Of a DNA stretch of 64,000 nt, positions 54,806-64,000 are shown piece by piece. The notes beneath the pieces were generated by a model, which had not been told where the DNA came from, ran no database searches, and was given only the letters and a program-made list of their open reading frames with translations. The translations under genes were made by a program, and so were the position numbers. Positions within the stretch are counted from its first letter, which is position 1, and each line of letters starts with the position of its first letter. Origin of the DNA: Manis javanica (taxonomy: Eukaryota > Chordata > Mammalia > Pholidota > Manidae); NCBI RefSeq assembly GCF_040802235.1, contig NC_133172.1, forward strand, positions 63,433,613 through 63,497,612. Reading direction: 5' to 3'.

Positions 54806-57800
54806 GAGAACTGGAACCTCCTCACTGGAGGCCACCGGGGGCTGCAAGGTGTGGGGCAGAGCTGGGACAGGTCTCCCCAGGACGCCGGGGGCCGGAGGGC
54901 AGTGGCCCCGCTGACTGACACACTGCCTTTACCCTCCCTGCTGCCAGCCCAGCAGGTAGACTGAGGCGCAGCCTGTTGATTCCAAGCCACCTGCTCCACC
55001 TGGCTCCCCAGCATGGGTCCTGAGCCTGGCCTGGGGTAGCAACGCAGTCCTGCCTCCTTCCTGTCCCCTCAGGATGCCATTTGAGGGTTTTGAGACCTAA
55101 ATAGACATTTAAACCATATAAATATGCAAAGGCTGAATTTTCTCATCTGGTTCCTCGCAGGTGCTTGGGGTGCGAAATTGAATCCTGGCTCGGCATGTTT
55201 GTTCTGGAAATAACATGTGCGGGGGGGTCAAGGGGGTTGCTGGAATGATTTGGTCTTTGTCCTGACGCTGGCCTTTGGTGATGGTCCGACCGCCTGGGGG
55301 TCTACCCAGGCAGCACAGGGCCTGCCCCTCCCCCAGAGGAGATCGGGCGCAGATGGGGAGACCAAGGACAGAGCAGGAGGTCAGCCAGGGCTCAGAAGGG
55401 CCGGGAGGGGCCCGCCACCCACCTACCCAGCGACATGCCCCTCCACTCCTCTCTGCGGCCAGCCCCCTGCCTTAGGAGGCCCCAGCTAGAGCTCGGCTGG
55501 GGCTCTGGTCCAGACCCACCTCCGTCTCTGTACACTGGGAGAGCTCCTTTAAGCGTGGCAGGGAGGAATCCCTGCACACTGTGGTAGGCACTTGGCTAAG
55601 GCTTATTAAGTGGGGCCACGAACTTTGTTAGCATCGTGAGTCCTTGGGGCAGATGGCATTGCCCCCCCAACAGAGGGGACAGAGGCCAAGGCCGACAGGA
55701 CCAGGAGGACCTGGCTGGAGCTGACATCTCTCTGTGCCCATCGCCTAAGCTGCTCTGGACACACCAGTTGCAGGAGGCTGCCACAGAGGAGGACACCTCC
55801 ACCTGGAAGCCTACTGTGACTGGCCCACCATCATTGCTGCCACTGCCCATCTTTCCTGGGACCCCCAAAGGCAGAGTCTGTGCCCCCCACCCCAGGTGCC
55901 CGCACAGGGTCTGTGACCCAGTGAGTGCTGAGCCACAAGCCCAGAGACCTGGGCTCCCATCCCACCTGCAGCCCAAGCTCAGGTTGTGGCTTGGGGCACA
56001 GGTTTCCTGCCGGTGTGCTTGGGAGCTGAGTGTCCTCTGGCCTAATAGAGGCTGTTTAAAAATAGGTCTGTCTTCCTGCCTGTAACTCTCCCTGCCAGCT
56101 CCACCCCCAGCCTGGCATCTCTTATCCTTTAGCCCCATGCCCTCCTTCATTTATGCCTTCATTTGTTCTCAGCCTTTAACTGAGCCCTCGTGAGGTATCC
56201 AGTCTGCCAGGAGTAGGTGGTCCACCTACTCCCACTTTGCTGATGTGATTTCATTCCTGGTTGGGAGAGGGTCTCTGCTAGGTTCAAACTGGGCTTTGTT
56301 AATACTGCTGACCCTGTTTCAGCCATGCAAGGGGTTGGGCAGGAACTGTTTGTTAGAAATTGGTTATCTGAGCAGATGGATGTTGAACGTCACCAGGGCC
56401 ACAGTGGACAGTTGCACACGTTGTGCACTGCAAAGGGGCGCTGGGTGAGCCGGGGCTGAGGTCCAGCCGTATTCCCTTCACTGAGCCAGGCACCTGCTGT
56501 GGCCTTGCATTCACCCATAGGGTGTGCCTTTCCCAATGCACAGCCCCTCAAAAACGGTGCCCCACCCCCAGCCAGGGAGGTTGGTTGTCCTGGTGACCAT
56601 TGCCTGGCCCCCAGCCGGGTCCCTGGACTCCCCCAGTTTCCCAGGTCTTGCTCAGCCCCCAGTAAGCCCTGAGCAGTGGGCTCTGCCCCAGGACATGCGG
56701 AACGGCTGCCTTTATCAGGAGCCGGCCCTGTCTCTGGCAGTGCGTGATACCCAGAAGACGGCGTGGCTGCCCTGGGAAACCCCAGCCATGCTGTTATCTG
56801 GGAGGCTCGGCCTGCTAGCCCAGGGGCTCCGATTAGGCAGTACGGCCATTTGCCTGCAGGTGCACGCGTGGGCTGGGTGGGGGGCCCGCTGGCCCTGCCC
56901 CTCTTCTGGCTCCCAGGGTGACACGGGCCGGCTGTCCCCACCCCCCGCGCCACTGTGCCCCTGAGTCTGGGTGGGACGCAGCCCACACGTAGGAAGACCG
57001 CTGAGTTCCAAGTTCCTCCCATGGAAAGGCAGGTGCTGGCCTCAGACAGCGGGCATCATCTCTTAATGGGGAGCCTCGAACCCAACAAGGCCAGAAATGG
57101 GCTCCTTCATGAATGCTCTTGACACTGACGGGAAAATAGGTGAAAACAGAGAGTCCAGGCCACTGTCACTGCTTATCTGCAGCCCCAACAGGAGAGCTGA
57201 AGCCCAGAGAGCAGCCCGGGCATCCCGTGCACAGGCCTGCGTGCGCACCGGCCTGTGCAGCTTGGGCGTGTCTGCTCGTCCAGCGGGTGCAGGCCATGCG
57301 TCAGGACTCTGGACGCCTCCCCCTGGAGCCCGCCCTGAGTGGGAGCAGATGGGGCAGCACACATGCTCAGCCCGCGGTGGGCTTCCCGCCAGCCTCGGGG
57401 GCAGAGCCCAGACCCGCCAGGTGGCTGGACAGACAGATGCACAAACGAGCGCCCAGTGAGCTTGCCTGCAGGCAGCCTCTTCCTCCCTCACCCATGCCCA
57501 CCCCAAGGTCCGGCCCCACAGGGAATCAGAAACCCAGGCACACCCAGGACTCGAGGGGCTAGGAGCCCAGGCTGCCATCTAGTGCCATGCGGCCTGGGCG
57601 CAGGTCCTGGAGCCCCAGTCCCTACTGCTTGGCCTCGGCTCCCTCAGCTGTACAGGAGGCATAAGGAGATGGCCAGTGCCATAGGGCCCTTTGAGCAGGA
57701 ATGGGTGGCTTTATGCTGGCTGGGCCAACTTCTGTCCCTGGTGATGGGCCCTGTTGGGCCAGGGAAGCAGGCAGCCCGTGCACAGGGCCCTGGGCCAGAC

Positions 57801-57869
57801 CCGGGCATCCTGGGTGGGCTGGCGGGGGCTATGGTCCCTCGTGGGCGGGCCCCTACCCTGCTCCCCGTG

Positions 57870-58035
57870 GGGCTGATAAAGGGGCGCCGGCCACCCCGGC
57901 CTTGGCCTGGTCCCCTGCCATCTTATCTGCCCTGGGGAAGACAAGGACCCAGTTAGAACATTTTAGCTGAGCCTCCTGGTGTACTTACACGTTATCTGTG
58001 CCATTAGGCTGGCAGTTATCTGATAATCGGGCCCA
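57870..58035. promoter_or_regulatory. Candidate GATA enhancer near the 3' end of intron 3
   Basis: TGATAA is at 57,874-57,879, TTATCT at 57,923-57,928, TTATCT at 57,992-57,997, TTATCT at 58,016-58,021 and TGATAA at 58,021-58,026. The last two overlap in a palindromic TTATCTGATAA, the double-site arrangement that suits the two zinc fingers of one GATA protein. Around them lie AT-containing, non-repetitive strings (AGAACATTTTAGCTGAGCC, GTACTTACACGTTATCTG, CGGGCCCATTAAGG). The element is 1.3 kb upstream of exon 4. Confidence 0.6.
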
Positions 58036-58324
58036 TTAAGGCCACAGCCTGCCTGATTGGGGCTCCAGGAAGTGGGGCCGCCACAGCAGCCCTGCTCGGG
58101 AAGGGCCAGGACACGTGAGGCCCAAGCAGCCTAGGTGGCACCCATGGCACAAGGTGGCCCAGCCTTCCTGGGCACAGGCCATGTGGCCTAGAGAGGGGCC
58201 GCCCTCTGGGGGCATGGCCACCACCGGCCCTTTGTCCAGCGAGGACGCCGAGGCTTGGGAGTGTTGGGGAGGGCGGTCACTTCCAGGCATGCGTCTCTCA
58301 GGGCGGCCCTGACAGATCTGCACA

Positions 58325-58700
58325 ACCTTGATGCCTTAAAACATCAGAAATCTGCTCTCGGTTGTGGAGCCAGAAGTCCCAAATCCAGGTGGGGCAGGGC
58401 CGCGCTGCTCCTCAGTCTCTGGGGAGTGTACCCCAGCCTCTCCCAGTTGTGGGGGCCCAGGTGCAGCTTCCCAGCTTTACCCTGCGGTGTCTGTTCCCAT
58501 CTTCCCCACATCTTTTTGTCTGTGTGTCTCAGAAGGGTATTTGTCATTGGATTTAAGGCTCACTGGATAACCCAAAATGGTCTTATCTCGAGATCTCAAC
58601 GTAATTACTTCTATAAAGACACTTTTCCAAAGAAGGACAATTTGTAGGTTCTGGGTGGATGCACCTTTTGGGGGCCACCACTCAACCCACGACAGAAGGT
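58325..58700 (-). mobile_element. Old LTR remnant, MaLR-type (MLT1-like), antisense
   Basis: Segments in order are TAAAACATCAGAAATCTGC, GTTGTGGAGCCAGAAGTCCC, TGGATTTAAGGCTCACTGGA, CTCGAGATCTCAACGTAATT, ACTTCTATAAAGACACTTTT, CCAAAGAAGGACAATTTGTA, GGTTCTGGGTGGATGCACC and TTTTGGGGGCCACCACTCAA. They match the reverse-complement layout of MaLR-type LTRs shared by placental mammals. It has no coding capacity and no recognisable internal region. The subfamily is uncertain. Confidence 0.6.
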
Positions 58701-59323
58701 CATGTGGATTGTGCAGTGAGATCAGCCTGAACTCCGAGCCCCGCTGCAGGCCCCGGCCACCCCAGGTCCTGACCCCGTGGGGGTGACTGTCCCAGGGGCT
58801 CACAGCAGAGGCCTGTCTGTGCCTGTGGGGGTCCAGCAGCAGATGCCGCTCCCTGCCCTGCCCCAGGGGCCACACCAGGCCACAGTGGCAGAGCTGGGAG
58901 GGCCCCCAGCCGCGGCAGGTAACTGCAGTCCTCAAGCACCCTGCACTCTCAGCTAGAGACTCCACAAGAGCCAAGGCCCACAGAGTGAGCAGAGGTCCCT
59001 CGGGGTGGGCAGGGGCAGCAGCTGGCCCGTCTCTGCCAGAGGTCACCTGGCTCCATCTGTGCACCCGGGCATGGACGGGCCTGCCACTGCCACCAGGGCT
59101 GCCAGAGGCACATGGCCCTGGCATGTTAGTGTGTTCCCCCAGCCTCTCCTCCACCTGCTCAAATCCAGCTGCCGGCTCCCCTCATACTAACTGTGCGGCC
59201 CCCTGGGGCAGCCCCTTCTCTGCCCTACAGCCCTGGGGGCTGCGCAGGTGGGTGGCCCCGCACAGGGGTGGGCCGGGTGACCCCCACTGCCGGACCTCAT
59301 GCCTCCGATGTCTCTCCTTGCAG

Positions 59324-59457
59324 ACGAGTTGGAGCTGCAGCTGCAGGACGGGCAGAGGCGTGTGCGGGCTCGACGCAGCCTCGCCGAGGGTCTGTCCTGG
59401 GGCCCATTCCGTGGGAGCATCCGGAGTGGAGCCTCGTCCCCCGGGCAGGTGGAAACG
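59324..59457 (+). CDS. ZFPM1: ZFPM1 (FOG1) coding exon 4: start of PR domain
   Basis: The acceptor TCTCCTTGCAG ends at 59,323 and the donor GTAAGG starts at 59,458. The exon completes Asp93 (G plus AC) and encodes Glu94 to Thr137, ending on a codon boundary (phase 0). The peptide runs from an acidic start through GQRRVRARRSLAEGLSWGPF, ending SSPGQVET. FOG1 is known to carry an N-terminal PR (SET-like, PRDM-family) domain, and GLSWGPF (residues 115-121) followed by Gly123 corresponds to its first strand region. The rest of the domain and all zinc fingers lie beyond the window. A weaker donor, CAG/GTGGAA at 59,449, would remove the last three codons. The GTAAGG donor is preferred because it keeps the length of the human segment as I recall it. 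Confidence 0.92.
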
Positions 59458-60297
59458 GTAAGGAGCCTCGACCCCTGCCAGCTCGCCTGCCAGCTGCATC
59501 CAGGGCACCGTGTGGCCCAGGGCACAGACCCCTTCAGCCCCCAAGCCAGGCCTGAGGTGTTGGAGGAGGGCAGGGAAGAGTTACCTGCCTGGGAATGCCA
59601 GGAAGGCTTCCTGGAAGAGGTGATGAGGGGCCTGTGGGTCCTCAGGTAACACAGGGAGCTTCCTGGTGGGGGTGTCCTTTAAGTAAGCCCATAATGGATG
59701 AGTAGAAGTTGGAGAGGTGGCAGAGAAGGGCATTCCAGGGGAGCGGGCAACAAAGAGCCAATCGGTGGGGCTGGACTGGCACCCCCAGTGGCAGGTGAGG
59801 TGGTATACTGGGCACTTGTGTGTGCCTGCAGCAGACGGTGAGAGGTTGTTTCACTGCTGTCCTTGTGGGTACTGATGACAGGGAGAGGGTGCCGTCAGGG
59901 CCCTCCTGCACTTGCTCATCACCCTTTGTAACTAAGGAGCCCCACCTGGAACATGTTGCCCAAAGGCAGCATCCTCCCACTGGACGTGAGCACCACGGCC
60001 CTCCTCCGTCTCAGGTCTACTGCCGAGCTGCCTTCTGTTTATGGCACGTCAGCCTGGCACCCTCCTGCAGGCTCCTTTAAAAATACATTCCAGTTAAGAA
60101 AGAAAATCGTTCTATAGGAAACAATAAGCATGGGGTAGTGGACTGGGCAGCATGTGGTGTGATGGGGACCAGGAGGGCCTGTGCATGACCAGTGTTCAGA
60201 AAATGCCTCCTCGGAGACCAGGCAGCACAAGAGATTGGTCCCCTAAAGCTCAGGCTTAGGCGCCCCAAATGTGCTGGTGCAATCATGGTCTTTTCTG

Positions 60298-60385
60298 ACT
60301 CCTGAGGTGGCATTCAGGGGTAGCTTGATCCAGGGTACACGCTGGCTGGCAGGTGCCCTGTGGTGCTGGATCTCCTGGCCCCAAG
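60298..60385 (+). repeat. Dispersed ancient repeat C, copy 2
   Basis: GAGGTGGCATTCAGGGGTAG, CTTGATCCAGGGTACACGC and TGGCTGGCAGGTGCCC match 52,548-52,635 in the same orientation. Confidence 0.55.
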
Positions 60386-61504
60386 GCCCCAGGCATGGGC
60401 CTGATAGGCCTCTGTATAGTCAGCAGCAGAGCCAGGCCCGTAGGGATGAGGCTTCCCCTGCACAGAGGCCAAATGCTACCGTGACAACTCTAACCAGCCT
60501 GGAGGGCAGAGCCTCCATTTCTCAGATGTGGAAACCAGGGCCCAGCACCTTGGCCTGCAGCAGCATCCGTGGGGATGCTCAGGAGCCACAGGCAGAGTCC
60601 CCAGCTTCAGGCCATCAGACCAGTGCTCACAGCCCACCCCCACTCCTGTGTGCAGTAAAACTGGTGCTGTGGGTCATGCCGAGTCAGGTTCCCTGGGCTT
60701 GCATCTGCACTGCACGAGGCTGGGAGACCTCCCAGGGTCTATGGGCTGCCCACACCACGTATGCCAGCTGAGCAGCCAGGCTTGGAGGGGTGGGTGCTTA
60801 CACAGGCAGGCGGCTGGTCAGGATCACAGGAGCCCACCTTCGTGGCCGGGCTGTCCCCACGGAGTAGGGTGTGGATCTGGGGTCTGTCTCGTGGCCATTT
60901 TGCTGTGTGCTCCCAGGCAGGCTCCTAAAGTCCCTGAGCCTGTTTCTTCAGCCTTTGGCACCTTAGGGGAAACCCTGAGAGCGCTTGAGGCCTGAGCCTT
61001 GTAGACCCCACAGGGGAGAGGGTGCTCATCTGAGATGGGGAAGCCGGGGCATCCCGCCTGCTGCCGATTGAGGCCACAGGGGGTGGCCTGGCAGGCACGA
61101 TAGCCAGCAGCCTTGAGGGGGGATGAGCCTCCTGTCCTGTGGCCCCAGGCAGGGGGTGGCTCCAGGGTGGGTCTGGCTCCACTGCGGGATGGAGGTGGTG
61201 GGGTTGCAGCCGTTTCTGGAGGCGTGCAGGCAGCAGTGACCCTTCAGAGGGCAGGCTGCTGGGTGGGGGCAGCTGGGGGCTGGAAGGGGGGCCAGGTGGG
61301 CCAGGAGCTCCATAACACTGGCCTCTAGACTGACTGGACAACAGCCACGGCTGAGGGTTAGGGGCCTCAGTGTTCTGAGCAGGTCCTGCACTTCCTCTGC
61401 TGCCCCTTCGGGGGACAGTCAGCCCCTGGCAAGATGGACAGGCGTGTGCATCTTGTCCACTCATGCACACACACTGCTGGACTGTCCTTACACATGACCC
61501 CACC

Positions 61505-61612
61505 TTCTGAGGGTACTTGTCCCCATTTTACAGATGAGGAAGCCGATGCTCCAAGAACTTGAGGGACTTGGCCATCAGCAGGGTCAGATAGCAGAGGGAG
61601 AATCGGACGGTG
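61505..61612 (-). mobile_element. MIR fragment, antisense
   Basis: TTGTCCCCATTTTACAGATG, AGGAAGCCGATGCTCCAAG, GGGACTTGGCCATCAGCAGG and GTCAGATAGCAGAGGGAGAA follow the antisense MIR order. AGATAG within it is part of the repeat. Confidence 0.75.
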
Positions 61613-61909
61613 TCTGCCTGCCCCCGGAGCCCCTGCAGACTCCCTCGGTACAGGCTGGGGGCTGGACACTGCCAGCCCCAGGGTCCCAGCCCTTCCCTCC
61701 TGGCCCACCCACCGTCCCCCCACCCGCCTGCAGACTTCTCTCCAGGATTTTGTCCTCCTTGGGCCTGGGGCGCAGGTCAGCCTGGGGAGACTTGGCGTGC
61801 GGTCAGAAAGCCTCTCCAGGCAGAGATAATGTCCGAGGCGCGCCAGAGAGGCCAGGACCTTGGAGGGAGGAAGGAGCCTCGCCTGCTCTTCCCCGCAGTT
61901 TGATCTCCT

Positions 61910-62130
61910 GCAGAATTAGATCCCTGATTAACCCTTATCTCCCCAGCAGGCGCCGAGTGTCCAGACACACCGTACAAGATGATTGATTTCTTAAAGATAC
62001 GTGCGCCTTTCTGATACTTCATTTATTGTCTAAATATTTTTACTAACATTTCAGCGGGCCCCTTATCGAGCCCAGCCGATGCGTCCCAGTTCTTTCCCCC
62101 AGCACCTCCTGCCCCAGTGCGTCCTATCAG
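61910..62130. promoter_or_regulatory. AT-rich GATA-containing candidate element in intron 4
   Basis: GAATTAGATCCCTGATTAACC with TTATCT at 61,935-61,940 is followed by GATGATTGATTTCTTAAAGATACG, a CTGATAC, CTAAATATTTTTACTAAC, TTATCG at about 62,063 and CTATCA at 62,124-62,129. A 200-bp non-repetitive AT-rich block with several half-preserved GATA cores in GC-rich surroundings suggests constraint. Confidence 0.45.
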
Positions 62131-62415
62131 CCACGAGGCAGTTTGTCTCTGCTGTTTAGAGAGGGAGGCGGGAAGGGCGCTATGGGGGATGGTGACCCTT
62201 CCCACTGGCTGGGGGGTGCTTGCAGGCAGGAGTCAGGTGGTTTCCCCCACAATCCCCACACACGGGACACTGGGGGCGGGAGCCCCAGGAAGGACGGACA
62301 GCACAGAGCCTGGCCAGGGTTCGAGAGTCAGTGCCAGCAGCACCAGTCTGCTCTGTGACCTCCAGCAGGTCCCTCTCTGATCCAGCTTGCAGTCAAATAC
62401 AGAAGAAATGCTCAG

Positions 62416-62489
62416 GATGGGTGTGTGGGATGGAGGGGTGGGTGGGTGGTCAATGTGTGGGATGGATGCTGGGTGGGTGGATGGATAGC
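62416..62489. repeat. (TGGG/TGGA)n degenerate tandem repeat
   Basis: GATGGAGGGGTGGGTGGGTGG, interrupted by CAATGTGTGG, continues as GATGGATGCTGGGTGGGTGG and ATGGATAGC. Confidence 0.85.
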
Positions 62490-62574
62490 AGGTGGTGGAC
62501 GGAGAAGCCACACTGGCAGAGGAGGCCACGCAGACCCGGGTCTGGTCCCGTGCGCACAGCCGCTTCTCGCGCCT

Positions 62575-62668
62575 TTGGCCCCTTGTTCACCTCTGTGAGA
62601 CTCAGTGTCTCTCCTGTGAAACAGGTTCTTCACAGGGTCTGGGAGAGATGAAAGGAACAAAGGCAGAA
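62575..62668 (+). mobile_element. MIR fragment, sense
   Basis: GGCCCCTTGTTCACCTCTGT, GAGACTCAGTGTCTCTCCTG, TGAAACAGGTTCTTCACAGG and GTCTGGGAGAGATGAAAGGA match the MIR 3' half. Confidence 0.65.
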
Positions 62669-62929
62669 ATGCCATTGCCTCCGGTGAGGGGAACAGACTG
62701 AGCTGTGAGGATGAACTGGGGGTCCCGGGCAGAGCCCACGCCGGGCCTACCACAGTCCAAGCCCTGACCTCCTGTGAACCTGCCCCACAGTGACCTGGGG
62801 GAGCCCAGGCAGCTCCCCGACCTTCTGCAGGGCCGCCTAGCTCCCTGGGCCGCCCCACTCCCACCCCAGAACAGGGCCCCCACCATCCGTCGGTGCTGAC
62901 CCATGAGATGCATGGCGAGGTTTGGGAAC

Positions 62930-63080
62930 AGCCTCAGATAAAGTTGTCACAACGGATGCGGTGGAGATAGGGTTTCTGATGGTTATCAGCGGGCACAGAA
63001 TCCAGACACCGACCTCTTTGTTGGGGGAAACAAGGAGCATTCTCAGATGCACCCGGAGAATTTAAAGTGGCTGCCCGTTA
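62930..63080. promoter_or_regulatory. GATA-motif cluster in intron 4
   Basis: AGATAA at 62,936-62,941, AGATAG at 62,965-62,970 and TTATCA at 62,983-62,988 lie in 53 bp, followed by GTTATC at about 63,077. The interval also contains TTTGTTGGGGGAAACAAGG, an inverted forkhead-like pair. No repeat signature is seen. Confidence 0.45.
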
Positions 63081-64000
63081 TCCCAGCCCTGGGTGGGGCT
63101 GGCCTGGAGCCAGGAGGGAGAGACAAACCACCCTGGGGGGCTGCAGGCAGGGCAGAGAGAGGGGCATCTTGCTGACCCCAGACATGGCCTGTCCAGAGCC
63201 AGCTGGACTCAGATGGGGCACCAAGCCTGGCACTGCCCCTGAAGGGGAGGCGGCACACACATCCGTGGTAGTTTTGGAGGAAGGGCCTGGTGGGGAAGCT
63301 ATAAACAGCAACTTCCAGGCTTGCCTGTTGCCCATGGGCTGAGCAGGGCCAGGAAGGGGGCCCCTGCGCCTTCACCTGAGAAAAGGGCTTCAGTTCCAGG
63401 GCTACTCAGAGTTGGGGAGAAAGAAAAAAAGCAGGGAAAAAAAGTAAATAACCAGGCAGCCTGGCGCTGTGTCAGCCCCTCCACAGGGGAAGAAGAGAAT
63501 CTGCTACTGACCAACATCCTTAGCTTCCAGGGGGGCAGAGAGGTGGGCTGTGGGCTATACAGCCGACCTCGGGGTCCAGCTGCCTCCTACAGGGTGAGGT
63601 GCTGGCTCGGGGCTCACCTGTGGGCACTGCCCCCAGTCTCAGAGGCAGCTGGGCAGGTTGGCGCTCCCCCTGGAAGCCAGGGAGTGGGAAGGCCCTCACA
63701 CCCTCGGGACCATGTGCAGGCATGTGTGGCCCTTCAGACTGACAGGGAGGCTAGAGACGTTGGTCTCCCGGTCTCCAGCCCCCCTGTAGAAGTGGGGGAC
63801 CACTAGTCCCACGGTGCCCCTTCCTCCCACCAGCTCTCACAGATGGCAGTGCCCCCAGCCCACGCAGTGCAGCCACCACGAGGGCACCTGTTCGCCAGTG
63901 TTGGGGGGACATGGCGCCACCACCTGCGCCTGGACCGTGTGCAGAGTGGGGGGTTCTGCAGCGTCAGCAGAGCCGCGCGAGTGTTTTTATCATGCGCGAA

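Larger units (their letters stand above)
38873..59323 (+). other. ZFPM1: ZFPM1 intron 3 (20.5 kb)
   Basis: The intron runs from GTGAGA to the acceptor TCTCCTTGCAG. It contains GATA clusters at about 41.0, 49.6 and 57.9-58.0 kb, a GATA/octamer block at 43.1 kb, AT-rich islands (for example 55.08-55.21 kb), simple repeats, MIR, L2 and an LTR remnant. A 402-codon open frame at 40,176-41,384 ends inside the CT microsatellite and has no protein-like content. I see no exon in this interval. Confidence 0.85.
9357..64000 (+). other. ZFPM1: ZFPM1 (FOG1) gene body, 5' part only
   Basis: This is the span from the initiator ATG to the right edge of the window; the 5' UTR and start site lie just upstream and the 3' part is missing. 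The coding blocks are 9,357-9,396, 36,403-36,522, 38,756-38,872 and 59,324-59,457. They join in phases 1, 1 and 1, the last exon ends in phase 0, and together they make 137 codons with no stop. The known protein is about 1,000 residues with nine zinc fingers, so roughly seven eighths of the coding sequence lies downstream. The long introns 1 and 3 match the gene layout I recall from human and carry most of the candidate enhancers. The next coding exon, expected to continue the PR domain, is not visible before 64,000. Confidence 0.9.
59458..64000 (+). other. ZFPM1: ZFPM1 intron 4, 5' part
   Basis: The donor is GTAAGG. Over the remaining 4.5 kb I find no block matching the expected continuation of the PR domain, so exon 5 lies to the right of the window. 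The stretch contains MIR-derived pieces, repeat C copy 2, GATA-containing blocks at 61.9-62.1 and 62.9-63.1 kb, a TGGA/TGGG simple repeat and an A-rich segment at 63,418-63,452. Confidence 0.8.

Noticed and set aside
61505..61612. AGATAG near 61.59 kb as a regulatory GATA site
   Set aside because: It lies within an antisense MIR copy, so its presence is explained by the repeat.
63418..63452. A-rich stretch as the tail of a young retrotransposon
   Set aside because: It is an interrupted A/G-rich segment with no SINE or LINE body upstream and no target-site duplication that I can see.
1..64000. CRISPR arrays, phage or other defence or mobile systems
   Set aside because: No regularly spaced repeats or prokaryotic-type genes are present. 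Spliced exons, CpG islands and SINE/LINE remnants show mammalian nuclear DNA.

Overview
The window is mammalian nuclear DNA. It is GC-rich, intron-dominated and littered with decayed MIR, L2, L1M and MaLR-type repeats that are shared by all placental mammals. It carries the 5' part of one protein-coding gene on the + strand, ZFPM1 (FOG1, Friend of GATA 1). Identification rests on four exons whose splice phases join perfectly. Exon 1 encodes the start MSRRKQSNPRQIK, the FOG-type NuRD-binding motif. Exons 2 and 3 encode an acidic, proline-rich linker. Exon 4 encodes a segment containing GLSWGPF, which matches the beginning of the FOG1 PR domain. Together they give 411 coding nucleotides, or residues 1-137. 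The zinc-finger exons lie beyond the right edge. I see no Alu, rodent B1/B2, carnivore SINEC, BovB/Bov-tA or equid ERE, so a non-primate, non-rodent placental is likely, but I cannot name the species.

Layout: 1 to about 8,100 is intergenic DNA upstream of the gene. It has a few ancient repeats and one local duplication of about 165 bp. About 8,100-11,680 is a large CpG island with a TATA-less, GC-box promoter, a short upstream ORF at 9,262-9,321, coding exon 1 at 9,357-9,396, and GATA motifs in the first 2.3 kb of intron 1. Intron 1 (9,397-36,402, 27 kb) holds several candidate enhancers and a second, smaller CpG island near 22.0 kb with CCAAT, octamer and GC-box motifs. Exon 2 is 36,403-36,522, intron 2 is 2.2 kb, exon 3 is 38,756-38,872, intron 3 is 20.5 kb, exon 4 is 59,324-59,457, and intron 4 runs off the window.

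Theme: FOG1 is the obligate partner of GATA1 in erythroid and megakaryocyte development. The non-coding part of this locus contains repeated tight clusters of WGATAR motifs (about 9.7, 11.3-11.6, 18.6-18.8, 25.8-26.3, 38.1-38.4, 41.0-41.1, 49.6, 57.9-58.0, 61.9-62.1 and 62.9-63.0 kb). Several have a non-repetitive look that suggests conserved enhancers. The simplest reading is that GATA factors feed back on the gene for their own cofactor.

No second protein-coding gene, RNA gene, CRISPR array or prokaryotic or viral system is visible. The many long open frames are a by-product of GC-rich sequence. The most interesting observations are regulatory: the GATA-cluster elements, the candidate intronic promoter, and a 5' leader arrangement (upstream ORF, moderate first AUG, strong second AUG at Met19) that could produce a FOG1 form lacking the NuRD motif.
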